Source: RYN-111 sp963760125 (GTDB lineage Bacteria > Actinomycetota > Actinomycetes > Mycobacteriales > SCTD01). Taken from it: a stretch of 64,000 nucleotides of DNA. Positions 51,801 through 58,829 of the stretch are shown in pieces; the stretch's first letter is position 1; the number at the start of each line of letters is the position of its first letter. The notes under the pieces were generated by a model. That model was not told the origin of the DNA and did no database searches. It worked only from the letters and a program-made list of their open reading frames with translations. A program made the position numbers and the translations under genes. The DNA lies in assembly GCA_963760125.1 (NCBI GenBank), contig CAVXBV010000009.1, positions 1 through 64,000 of the forward strand. Direction: 5' to 3'.

Positions 51801-51975
51801 CAAGGAGAGCGCCGACCCGGTGCAGCTCGCGGTCTACCGCCTCGCGTGGGCCCGCCTGCGCGGCATCGACCCGGGGCAGGTGTCCGGTGCGTTCCTCTAC
51901 GTACGGACCGGCCGACTGGTGGAGCACCTCGACCTGCTCGGCGAGCAGGAGCTCATCGCGCTGTTGCGCGGCTGA
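48841..51975 (+). CDS. adnB: AdnB-type helicase-nuclease
   Basis: The 1044-residue protein starts at GTG 48841, overlapping adnA by four bases (GTGA). It is a complete SF1A motor: GAGSGKTTVMAARVV near 34, TFTNKAAAEL, DEYQDTSVAQRRL near 265, GDPCQAIYGWRGAS, TAHKAKGLEWDVVVVPDL near 640 and YVAFTRPR. The C-terminal RecB-family nuclease has the motifs RGRIDAVYDLGDG, VVDWKTGKE and QLAVYRLAWARL near 960-1010. In mycobacteria AdnB is the lead motor of the AdnAB heterodimer. The pair with adnA is intact in order and coupling, so this subunit would lack a full partner if the adnA shift is real. Confidence 0.92.
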   Translation: MRTDDLLAVLGFTPTGEQLSAIQAPLRPGLIVAGAGSGKTTVMAARVVWLVGTGQVAPERVVGLTFTNKAAAELSGRVRSLLATAGLAGEDEPRISTYHAFAGRLVTDHGLRLGLEPRSRLLADATRFQLSARVLRRRRSPLPDLTGPFTDLVGKVVTLDGELAEHLVDPSSLAAWDLAWEEELRQQIASYEGEKGVKGHVDALEAMALTSRRRRQLTEVVEEYRRAKRELDALDFGEQVAFAARLAETVPEVSRIEREACDVVLLDEYQDTSVAQRRLLAGLYGDGHPVTAVGDPCQAIYGWRGASVSNLDGFPLHFPCRDQTPAGRFSLAVNQRSGGRLLTLANRVSDSLRRRHDVVELQAPPAKQVLGHVRLALHPTWSDEVAWCADEVRRAHDQGGTPWQEIAVLVRARKDFAPLHAAMVERDVPVEVVGLGGLLALPEVADVLAVLEVVEDPTANAALVRLLTGPRWRLGPRDLAQLGRRGRALLRTGVGAPEAEVEALERAVEGADPCDVVSLSDALEQPGEHGWSPEGLPRVRALAAELKVLRQHRDEPLLDLVHRVIETTGLDVELSASPEAVAARRREALASFLDVAADFSDLDGETSLTSFLAFLAAADEHERGLDSAGPTGGRAVQLLTAHKAKGLEWDVVVVPDLTKGVFPSTKTRDSWATNAHVLPGPLRGDAVDQPVLDPALTKQALLDFKADRTADAEREERRLGYVAFTRPRLLLIGSGHWWGPTQVKARGPSAFLAELREHAEAGHGEVLAWSDPPTEQRNPALAERPSFDWPVPYAPEPLARRVAAADRVRAVVGAPDLELPEGLTPGEEQRLRRLDDEADLLLAEALASRRAIREVHLPVTLSASQLMRLQADQDAFTRELARPLPRPPAPAARRGTRFHAWVETLFDARPLLDPDELPGAEDDDLGTDADLVALQEAFLGAGWGERKPHAVEAAFALPLAGRVVRGRIDAVYDLGDGRWQVVDWKTGKESADPVQLAVYRLAWARLRGIDPGQVSGAFLYVRTGRLVEHLDLLGEQELIALLRG

Positions 51976-52007
51976 GGCTCACACGAGCGCTCAGTTCCTC
52001 AGCGGGC

Positions 52008-52448
52008 TCAGCGGAACGCGTGGGCGGTGGACTCCTGCGCGAGCAGGAGGCGGCGCTCCTCGACCACGCGGGCCACCATGCAGATGTCCTCCTGCGTGCC
52101 GTACGCCGCGAGCAGGTCGCTCTCGCTGTCCCACACCAGCCGCATCCGGACCGTCCAGGGGAGCTGGGCCTTGACGTACCGCTCCGCGCCGTACCCCCCG
52201 AGGCCGGTGCGCAGGACCACGGCGGCGTCGTAGGCGAGCAGCGACCACGACCCGGCCTCGTCGCCGAGGGCGGACGTCGGGGCGGGCGCGTCGACCGTGA
52301 CGTTGCCGTCGGAGACGCTGCAGCCGCGGCCGTCGAGCACCGCGCGCGGAGCGTCGCCCGAGGGGTCCCACGCGAAGCCGAGGAAGTAGGCGCCGATGGT
52401 GAGAGCGACGGCGCCGAGCGCCGTCCCGCCGAGCAGTCGCGCCTTCAC
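52008..52448 (-). CDS. Membrane-anchored or secreted protein of unknown function
   Basis: The 146-residue product starts at GTG 52448 with a single hydrophobic segment (LGGTALGAVALTIGAYFLGF) and no clear cleavage site, so it is probably an N-terminally anchored extracytoplasmic protein. Two Cys (GRGCSVSDG and EDICMVAR) could pair. No family recognised. It overlaps the upstream GNAT-S4 gene by four bases. Confidence 0.62.
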   Translation of the reverse strand: MKARLLGGTALGAVALTIGAYFLGFAWDPSGDAPRAVLDGRGCSVSDGNVTVDAPAPTSALGDEAGSWSLLAYDAAVVLRTGLGGYGAERYVKAQLPWTVRMRLVWDSESDLLAAYGTQEDICMVARVVEERRLLLAQESTAHAFR

Positions 52449-53110
52449 GACAGCACGACGCGAAGCGCCTGGTCGCGGGCGCGGACCTCGTCGCCGTCGA
52501 CGAGCTGTCGCCCGCGCCGGACCTCGACCTCGCCGTTCACCTCGACCTCGCCGGCCGCCAGCAGCTCCTTGCCCTCGGAGCCGGTGTCCACGACCTCGGC
52601 CAGCTTGAGCAGCTGACCCAGGCGGATGCCGTCCGAGGCCACCACGACCTCGCGGAGAGGAGCCTCGAGCTCGGCGTGCAGGCGGACCGTGTCGCCGTCG
52701 GTCTCACCGGTCGGCTCGAGGCCACAGGCCGTCAGGAAGGCAGGGTCGCCGACCCAGGCGCACATCTCGCGGTAGCCCTGGCTCCAGGCCAGGTCGGCCA
52801 GCCCCTCGACGAGCGCCGCGCCGAGTCCCGCGCGCTGCGCGTCGGGCCGGACGAAGACCATGGTCAGCTGCAACAGCCCGGGCACCGTGGTGCCGCGCGC
52901 CTGCGCCGGCTCCCCGAGAGCCATGCCCGCGACCGGTTCGCCGGCCACGACCAGCAGGCCGCGCGTGAGCGTGTCCTGGACGTCGGCCACGGTCGCGGCC
53001 GGCGGCCGCAGTCCGGTACCGGCCAGGGCGGCCCGCCACGCCTCGAGCGCTCCGTCGCGGTCGAGCGGCGACGCGGGGCGCACCGGACCGGCAGTGAGGA
53101 GGGTGGACAC
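52445..53110 (-). CDS. GNAT acetyltransferase fused to an S4 RNA-binding domain
   Basis: The 221-residue protein has two parts. Residues 1-145 look like a GNAT domain: LLVVAGEPVAGMALGEP, LLQLTMVFVRPDAQRAGLGAAL with the acetyl-CoA loop R-x-G-L-G, and a late strand. Residues 155-221 form an S4-like domain of YbcJ type: IRLGQLLKLAEVVDTGSEGK, LLAAGEVEVNGEVEVRRG and QLVDGDEV. S4 domains bind structured RNA. No stop or shift separates them. The combination could target acetylation to RNA or ribosomal proteins, but that is inference. Confidence 0.8.
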   Translation of the reverse strand: MSTLLTAGPVRPASPLDRDGALEAWRAALAGTGLRPPAATVADVQDTLTRGLLVVAGEPVAGMALGEPAQARGTTVPGLLQLTMVFVRPDAQRAGLGAALVEGLADLAWSQGYREMCAWVGDPAFLTACGLEPTGETDGDTVRLHAELEAPLREVVVASDGIRLGQLLKLAEVVDTGSEGKELLAAGEVEVNGEVEVRRGRQLVDGDEVRARDQALRVVLS

Positions 53111-53170
53111 CCCACCACGGTAGCCGTCAGCGGCCAGTCCTCGCCGTCTCTTCGCGCGGGTGCGCCGGGC

Positions 53171-53980
53171 TCAACCCCCGTGTCGTGCGAGCAGGAGCCC
53201 CAGGACGTCCGCGGCCTGCTCAGGGATCCAGTGGCTCACGCCGGTGAGCACCTCCAAACGGTACGGCCCGGTCACCCACTCGGCGGTGGCCTCGGCGCCG
53301 GCTCGGCCGAGCGCGACGTCACCGTCCGACCAGACGTGCAAGGTCGGTACGGCGACCGCCGGGGTGTCCGCGATGTCCTCGCGGCGTTGTGCGGCGTACC
53401 AGCGCAACCACGCTGCCAGCGCGCCCGGCTGCGACGCCCGCGCCACGACGTGCTCGACGTCCACGTCGGGCACGCCGCCGAACAGGCCACGCAGGCCGGC
53501 GGCTCCGTCGGCGAGCAGCACCTCGTCGTACCCGAGCCGGGCGAAGTCCCGCATGTAGAGCGACCGCTCCCGCTGGTCGGGGTCGGAGGCCAGGGCGGTG
53601 AGGAACGCGCGCGGGTGCGGGACCGAGATCGTCGTGAGGGCGCGGACGCGCTCGGGGTGTCGCGCGCCGAGCTGCCAGGCGACCGCGGCGCCCCAGTCGT
53701 GGCCGACGACATGGGCCTCCACGACACCCAGGGCATCAAGGATCCCCAGGGCGTCGGCGGCCAGGCGCGGGACCCGGTAGGCCTCCTCGTCCGTCGGCCT
53801 GGCGCGGGGGGAGTAGCCGCGCTGATCAGGGACGATCACCCGGCTGCCCGCCAGGTGAGGGAGCACCCCCCGCCAGCAGTGGCCGGTCTGGGGGAAGCCG
53901 TGCAGCAGGAGTACCGCCGGGGCGTCCGCTGGGCCCTCCACGTGCACGTCGAAGGTGAGCTCACCGACCGGGATCTGCAT
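53171..53980 (-). CDS. Epoxide hydrolase-like alpha/beta hydrolase
   Basis: The 269-residue protein has LLLHGFPQTGHCW (HGxP oxyanion motif) near 25, PDQRGYSPRARP, and the nucleophile elbow VGHDWGAAVAW near residue 93, where Asp takes the usual Ser place, as in epoxide hydrolases and haloalkane dehalogenases. The cap domain, WSDGDVALG with the acid near 217 and GVSHWIPEQ with the His near 250 complete the triad. Substrate unknown. It shares a 23-base divergent promoter with the dipeptidase gene. Confidence 0.87.
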   Translation of the reverse strand: MQIPVGELTFDVHVEGPADAPAVLLLHGFPQTGHCWRGVLPHLAGSRVIVPDQRGYSPRARPTDEEAYRVPRLAADALGILDALGVVEAHVVGHDWGAAVAWQLGARHPERVRALTTISVPHPRAFLTALASDPDQRERSLYMRDFARLGYDEVLLADGAAGLRGLFGGVPDVDVEHVVARASQPGALAAWLRWYAAQRREDIADTPAVAVPTLHVWSDGDVALGRAGAEATAEWVTGPYRLEVLTGVSHWIPEQAADVLGLLLARHGG

Positions 53981-53986
53981 GCGTCG

Positions 53987-53992
53987 ACCCTA
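53987..53992 (-). promoter_or_regulatory. -10-like TAGGGT for the epoxide hydrolase gene
   Basis: TAGGGT on the minus strand is 6 nt from ATG 53980 and overlaps by two bases the -10 of the opposite gene. Confidence 0.5.
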
Positions 53993-53996
53993 GGCT
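53991..53996 (+). promoter_or_regulatory. -10-like TAGGCT for the dipeptidase gene
   Basis: TAGGCT is 7 nt before ATG 54004. Confidence 0.55.
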
Positions 53997-54003
53997 GATC
54001 GGC

Positions 54004-55332
54004 ATGACTGACCTGCAGGCGGCACTCGCCGCTGTCCTCCCCGCCAGTCGGGCCGACCTCGAGGCGCTGGCAGCGATCCCGTCGATCTCCGCCTCCGCCG
54101 ACCACACCAGTGAGGTACGGCGAGCGATCGACCACGTGGCGGACCTCGCCCGCGCGGCCGGAGCGCAGCAGGTCGACGTCGTCGACGCCGGGGGCCATCC
54201 GGCGGTCATCGCCCACTGGCCGGCACCGGAGGGCCAGCCGACGGTGCTGCTCTACGCGCATGCGGACGTGCAGCCGACCGGCCCCCTGGAGGAGTGGACC
54301 AGCCCGCCGTTCACCCCGACCGAGCGTGACGGCCGGCTGTACGGGCGCGGCGCGGCGGACGACAAGGCAGGCGTGGCGATGCACCTCGCGGTGCTTCGGG
54401 CGTTCGCCGGCCGCCCGCCGGTCGGCGTGACGCTGTTCATCGAGGGCGAGGAGGAGATCGGCTCGCCGACCCTGCCGGCCCTGCTGGCGGCCCACAAGCA
54501 GTCCTTGCAGGCAGACGTCATCGTCATCGCCGACTCCGCCAACGCCGGCGTCGACATCCCTGCCTTCACCACCAGCCTGCGCGGTCTGGTCGACCTGTAC
54601 GTCGACGTCAAGATGCTCGAGCGACCGGTGCACTCGGGGATGTTCGGAGGCCCCGCCGGGGATGCGCTGACGGCCCTGTGCCGCCTCGTCGCGACACTGC
54701 ACGACGAGGACGGCACCGTCGCGGTCGCGGGGCTGCACGTCGGTGAGTCCCCCGTCGAGGACCTGCCGGAGCGGCTGTTCCGGGAGCAGGCCGGTCTGGT
54801 GCCGGGGGCGCACCTGCTCGGGTGCGGCTCGCTGCCCACCCGCATGTGGCTCGCGCCGGCGCTGTCGATCATCGGCGTCGACGCCCCGTCCACCCAGGAC
54901 GCCTCCAACGTCCTGCTGCCCCGTGCCCGCGCGAAGCTGAGCCTGCGGATCGCCCCGGGGGACGACGCGCAGCGAGCGATGAAGGCGCTGACCACGCACC
55001 TCGAGCAGCACGCCCCGTGGGGGGCCGAGGTCACCGTCCTCGAGGGCGCCCTCGGTGACCCGTTCGCGCTGGAGACCTCCGGTGCGGTCTACGACCTGGC
55101 CCGCTCGGTCTTCAGCCAGGCCTACGGCAACGACGCGGTCGAGACCGGCATCGGCGGGTCGATCCCGTTCATCGCGGAGTTCGCCCGGACCTTCCCGGGC
55201 GCGACCGTGCTGGTGACCGGCGTCGGTGACCCCGAGTCCCGCTGGCACGGCATCGACGAGAGCCTGCACCTGGGAATGTGGGAGAAGGCCTGCCTGGCCG
55301 AGGCGCTCCTGATCGCCGGTCTGGTCCGCTAG
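54004..55332 (+). CDS. M20 family dipeptidase
   Basis: The 442-residue enzyme follows the M20A dipeptidase order: LLYAHADVQPTG near 82 with the first zinc His and Asp, RGAADDKAG near 118 with the bridging Asp, LFIEGEEEIGSP near 145 with the catalytic Glu pair, VIADSAN, and a dimerisation region with HSGMFGGPAGDA; IGGSIPF and HGIDESLHLG supply the last ligands. It hydrolyses dipeptides or N-acyl amino acids in the cytoplasm; specificity is unknown. Confidence 0.92.
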   Translation: MTDLQAALAAVLPASRADLEALAAIPSISASADHTSEVRRAIDHVADLARAAGAQQVDVVDAGGHPAVIAHWPAPEGQPTVLLYAHADVQPTGPLEEWTSPPFTPTERDGRLYGRGAADDKAGVAMHLAVLRAFAGRPPVGVTLFIEGEEEIGSPTLPALLAAHKQSLQADVIVIADSANAGVDIPAFTTSLRGLVDLYVDVKMLERPVHSGMFGGPAGDALTALCRLVATLHDEDGTVAVAGLHVGESPVEDLPERLFREQAGLVPGAHLLGCGSLPTRMWLAPALSIIGVDAPSTQDASNVLLPRARAKLSLRIAPGDDAQRAMKALTTHLEQHAPWGAEVTVLEGALGDPFALETSGAVYDLARSVFSQAYGNDAVETGIGGSIPFIAEFARTFPGATVLVTGVGDPESRWHGIDESLHLGMWEKACLAEALLIAGLVR

Positions 55333-55353
55333 TCGGGGGAGGAGGCCCTGGGC

Positions 55354-55359
55354 GACACT
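55354..55359 (+). promoter_or_regulatory. Weak -10-like GACACT before the AidB-like gene
   Basis: GACACT lies 6 nt before ATG 55366, the same arrangement as before mhuD. Confidence 0.3.
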
Positions 55360-55365
55360 GGGGAC

Positions 55366-56976
55366 ATGCCCGCCACCCACGACGTCACCAACCAGCCCGC
55401 ACCGCTCGTCGGCCACGACGTGGCCCAGGACGCCGCCCTGCTCGCCGGCCTGGAGCGTGAGGGCGCAGCGTGGTACGCCGACGACCTGCACCGCCTGGGA
55501 CGGCGGGCCGGGACGGCAGAGGCGCAGCGCTGGGCCGTCGAAGCGAACGAGAACGAGCCGGTCCTGCGCACCCACGACCGCTTCGGCCACCGCATCGACG
55601 AGGTGGAGTTCCACCCCGCGTGGCACTCCCTGCTCGACGTGGCGGTCTCCGAAGGACTCGCGGCGCCGTGGAGCGGTCGACCCGGGGCCCACGTCGCTCG
55701 GGCCGCGGGCTTCTACACGTGGTCGCAGGTCGAGGGCGGCCACGGCTGCCCCATCTCCATGACGGCGGCGGTCGTTCCGGCGCTGCGCAAGCAGCCCGAC
55801 CTCGCCGCGGTCTACGAGCCGCTGCTGCAGGCGCGCACCTACGATCCCGGGCTGCGGGCGCCCCAGGGCAAGGCCGGACTGCTGGCGGGCATGGGCATGA
55901 CCGAGAAGCAGGGCGGGTCGGACGTCCGGACCAACGCGACGACCGCCGTGCCCGACGGCGACACCTGGCGGCTCACCGGGCACAAGTGGTTCACCAGCGC
56001 GCCGATGTGCGACCTGTTCCTCGTCCTCGCGCAGGCGCCGGGCGGGCTGTCGTGCTTCCTCGTACCGAGGGTGCTCCCCGACGGGACCCGTAACACCTTC
56101 CGCATCCAGCGGCTGAAGGACAAGCTCGGGAACCGCTCGAACGCCTCGTCCGAGCCCGAGTTCGACAACACGGTCGCGTGGCTCGTCGGCGAGGAGAGCC
56201 GCGGGGTCCGCACCATCATCGAGATGGTGTCGATGACCCGGCTGGACTGCGTCATCGGCTCCGCCGCCCTCATGCGCTCGGCACTGACCCAGGCGATCCA
56301 CCACACGCAGCACCGCAGCGCGTTCGGCGACCTGCTCGTCGACAAGCCGGCGATGCAGAACGTGCTGGCCGACCTCGCGCTCGAGTCCGAGGCAGCCACC
56401 ACCCTGATGATGCGGCTGGCTGGTGCCGCGGATCGGGCAGCCGCGGGCGACGCCCAGGAGCAGGCGTTCAAGCGCCTCGCGGTCGCCGTCGGGAAGTACT
56501 GGGTCACCAAGCGCACGCCCGTCTTCGCCGGAGAGGCGCTCGAGTGCCTGGGCGGCAACGGCTACGTCGAGGAGTCGGGCATGCCGCGGCTCTACCGGGA
56601 GGCGCCGCTGAACTCCATCTGGGAGGGCTCCGGCAACGTCAGCGCGCTCGACGTGCTGCGGGCGATGGCGCGCGAACCGGAGTCCGTCGAGGCGCTGTTC
56701 GCGGAGGTCGCGTTGGCCGACGACGCGCGGATCACCGCGGCCACCGCCGATCTGCACAAGGACCTCGGCGAGGCCGACGAGGTGAGCGCCCGCCGCCTCG
56801 TGGAGCGCCTCGCCCTGGTGCTCCAGGGATCTCTGCTGGTGCGCCACGCACCCGCCGAGGTGGCGGACGCCTTCTGCACCAGTCGGCTCGCCGGTGACTG
56901 GGGGCACGCCTTCGGGACGCTCCCGCGCGGACTGGACCTCCGGGCGATCGTGGACCGGGCAGCCTCCCGCCGGTGA
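55366..56976 (+). CDS. AidB-type acyl-CoA dehydrogenase
   Basis: The 536-residue protein is longer than usual acyl-CoA dehydrogenases and matches AidB: LVGHDVAQDAALLAGLER at the start, FHPAWHSLLDVAV, FYTWSQVEGGHGCPISMT, MGMTEKQGGSDVRTNAT near 180 at the FAD site, GHKWFTSAPMCDLFLV, MTRLDCVIGSAALMRSAL and ALECLGGNGYVEESGMPRLYRE. AidB of E. coli is induced by alkylation and binds DNA; other members act as isovaleryl-CoA-type dehydrogenases. Which applies here is undecided. Confidence 0.88.
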   Translation: MPATHDVTNQPAPLVGHDVAQDAALLAGLEREGAAWYADDLHRLGRRAGTAEAQRWAVEANENEPVLRTHDRFGHRIDEVEFHPAWHSLLDVAVSEGLAAPWSGRPGAHVARAAGFYTWSQVEGGHGCPISMTAAVVPALRKQPDLAAVYEPLLQARTYDPGLRAPQGKAGLLAGMGMTEKQGGSDVRTNATTAVPDGDTWRLTGHKWFTSAPMCDLFLVLAQAPGGLSCFLVPRVLPDGTRNTFRIQRLKDKLGNRSNASSEPEFDNTVAWLVGEESRGVRTIIEMVSMTRLDCVIGSAALMRSALTQAIHHTQHRSAFGDLLVDKPAMQNVLADLALESEAATTLMMRLAGAADRAAAGDAQEQAFKRLAVAVGKYWVTKRTPVFAGEALECLGGNGYVEESGMPRLYREAPLNSIWEGSGNVSALDVLRAMAREPESVEALFAEVALADDARITAATADLHKDLGEADEVSARRLVERLALVLQGSLLVRHAPAEVADAFCTSRLAGDWGHAFGTLPRGLDLRAIVDRAASRR

Positions 56977-57012
56977 CCGAGCAGGGGTCGAAGCAGAGCT
57001 GAGCGGTCGCCG

Positions 57013-58662
57013 CTACGTCAGGGCGGCCAAGGCGGAGAGGGTGGTCTCGAGCACGCCGTCGCCGACGCAGCGGTCGATGGCGTAGCTGTCCTCGTAGTTG
57101 ACGAAGACGTACCCGCCGGCCGCGAAGCCCAGCCCCTGCTGCCCCACCGGGTTGAGCTCGAACGACTGCGGCATGTAGCCCAGGGAGTCGTTGGCCTGCG
57201 CGAGCGGGAACACCACCGCGCCGGCGCTCTTCTCCTTGATGGTGTTGGTGAGGTTGGAGAACACCTCGCCCGGAGCCGTCGTCAGCACGATGTCTGCGCC
57301 CAGGCGAGCGACCGTCACGGGGAGCTCGACCGACTGCGGCGAGGCGGAGACGCAGGGGGCGTTGGGGTTCTCCCCGACGCTGACGGCGGCGGGCAGCAGG
57401 TCGAACTTCCGGTCGAAGAAGCCCGGTGTGCCGAGCGCGTCGAGCGGCACGTTGGTGATCGGGGAGCGGAACGTCGTCTGGGCCAGGCGGAGGTCGGTCG
57501 ACCGCACGGCGCGACCTGTGGCGGGGACGAGGTCGGCGAGCTTGACGCCGATCCCCGTGCCGCCCGAGGCCGACATGTTCCCCAGGCCGGTCATGAAGTG
57601 GAGGCCGACCCCGCCGAACCGCTGCTCCAGCCGCTTCTCGAACGGACCGACCCAGTCCGGGCTGGCGACACCGTCGTTGGTGCCCCGCGTCGTCGGGTGG
57701 GCGGCGTACGCCCCCATCGTGGCGATCGTGCGGCGTCCCTTGACGGCGACGGCCCGCAACCAGGACAGCTGCTGCTCCTCCGCGGCCCGGTAGGTGTCGC
57801 GACGCTCGCTGTTGAACGCCCGGGCCTCGATCTCGCCGGTCTGCAACGTCGCGGCCTGCATGGACAGGACGGCCTGCTTCGCGGTGGCCTTGATGGTGTC
57901 GGCGACCTGCGCCATGTACCAGTCCGGGACGAAGCCCCAGCCGCCCAGGAAGTCGGGGCCGGAGTGGGAGTGGCTGGCGTGCAGGACGAACGACGCCGGG
58001 GTCATGCCCCGCGCCTTCAGGGCCGGATCCGCGGCGAGCGTCTGCGACAGCTGCTTGACGCCGCAGTCGGTGCACTTGCTCTTGTAGTCCCACAGGTACC
58101 CCTCGGCGTCGATCACCGTGAGCACGATCAGGTCCTTGCCGTCGCTGATCGCGAGCGAACGGACCCACAGGCCGTCGACGGTGTCGAAGGCCTTGACCGG
58201 GTTCATCGGTCCGAGGCCGAAGCCGCCCATGTAGATGCAGTCAGGGTTCTCCGGCCAGGGGGTGCCGTTGCTGGCGATGCCGTCGAGCGGCTCGGTGGTG
58301 TGACCGCCGGTCAGGCGGTCGACCTCGTGCTGGTCCAGCGTCGTGCACTCGGCAGGGTCGGTCTCCCAGCGGGCGCCGGGGAACCGCTTCTGCTGGGCTT
58401 GGGGGCGGGGAGCGATGGACTGCTTCGCCGCTCCGACCAGGGCCTGACCAGCCGCGAGCCGGGCAGGGTTGACCGCGAGCGCGATCGCGCCCGGGACCGA
58501 GCCGTCGGCGGCGCTCGTCAGAGGGCTGAGGGCTGCCGGTGGCGCCGTCGGCAGCGGGGGAGCGGGCGTGAGCCCCACCCCGGCCCAGGCAGCGGACAGG
58601 GCGAGGGCGCCGGTCGTGAGGCCGAGGACAGCGGTGCGTAGGACAAGGCGGGGGGAGGGCAC
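57013..58662 (-). CDS. Secreted neutral ceramidase-like protein
   Basis: GTG 58662 gives 549 residues with a signal peptide (LRTAVLGLTTGALALSAAWA). The middle has YMGGFGLGPMNPV, LVIDxEG-like VIDAEGYLWDY, LHASHSHSGPDFLGG with conserved His, and MTGLGNMSASGG, the pattern of the neutral/alkaline ceramidase N-terminal domain, which removes the fatty acid from ceramide through a zinc site. The usual C-terminal Ig-like domain is short or absent. The start at 58716 would add an unlikely Arg/Pro leader. It diverges from the subtilase gene over 167 bases. Confidence 0.78.
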   Translation of the reverse strand: MPSPRLVLRTAVLGLTTGALALSAAWAGVGLTPAPPLPTAPPAALSPLTSAADGSVPGAIALAVNPARLAAGQALVGAAKQSIAPRPQAQQKRFPGARWETDPAECTTLDQHEVDRLTGGHTTEPLDGIASNGTPWPENPDCIYMGGFGLGPMNPVKAFDTVDGLWVRSLAISDGKDLIVLTVIDAEGYLWDYKSKCTDCGVKQLSQTLAADPALKARGMTPASFVLHASHSHSGPDFLGGWGFVPDWYMAQVADTIKATAKQAVLSMQAATLQTGEIEARAFNSERRDTYRAAEEQQLSWLRAVAVKGRRTIATMGAYAAHPTTRGTNDGVASPDWVGPFEKRLEQRFGGVGLHFMTGLGNMSASGGTGIGVKLADLVPATGRAVRSTDLRLAQTTFRSPITNVPLDALGTPGFFDRKFDLLPAAVSVGENPNAPCVSASPQSVELPVTVARLGADIVLTTAPGEVFSNLTNTIKEKSAGAVVFPLAQANDSLGYMPQSFELNPVGQQGLGFAAGGYVFVNYEDSYAIDRCVGDGVLETTLSALAALT

Positions 58663-58829
58663 AGCGAGGCTCCAGAGACGGCGAGGCGTTGCCGGAGGGT
58701 TCGCCGCACGCCGCAACGATCCTGCCTGCGCGCTGGTGTTTTCCGGTCACGGCGAGGAGGAGGTTCGCCTCCGGCCGTCGAAGACAGAGCCATCCCCCCG
58801 ACCCCCCCGCACTCACGAGGAGCTCTTCT

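Noticed and set aside
53836..56907. Open minus-strand frame of 1023 codons
   Set aside because: It lies antiparallel to well-supported M20 and AidB genes, and its Arg/Gly/Pro-rich product has no motifs; such frames arise from high G+C codon bias.
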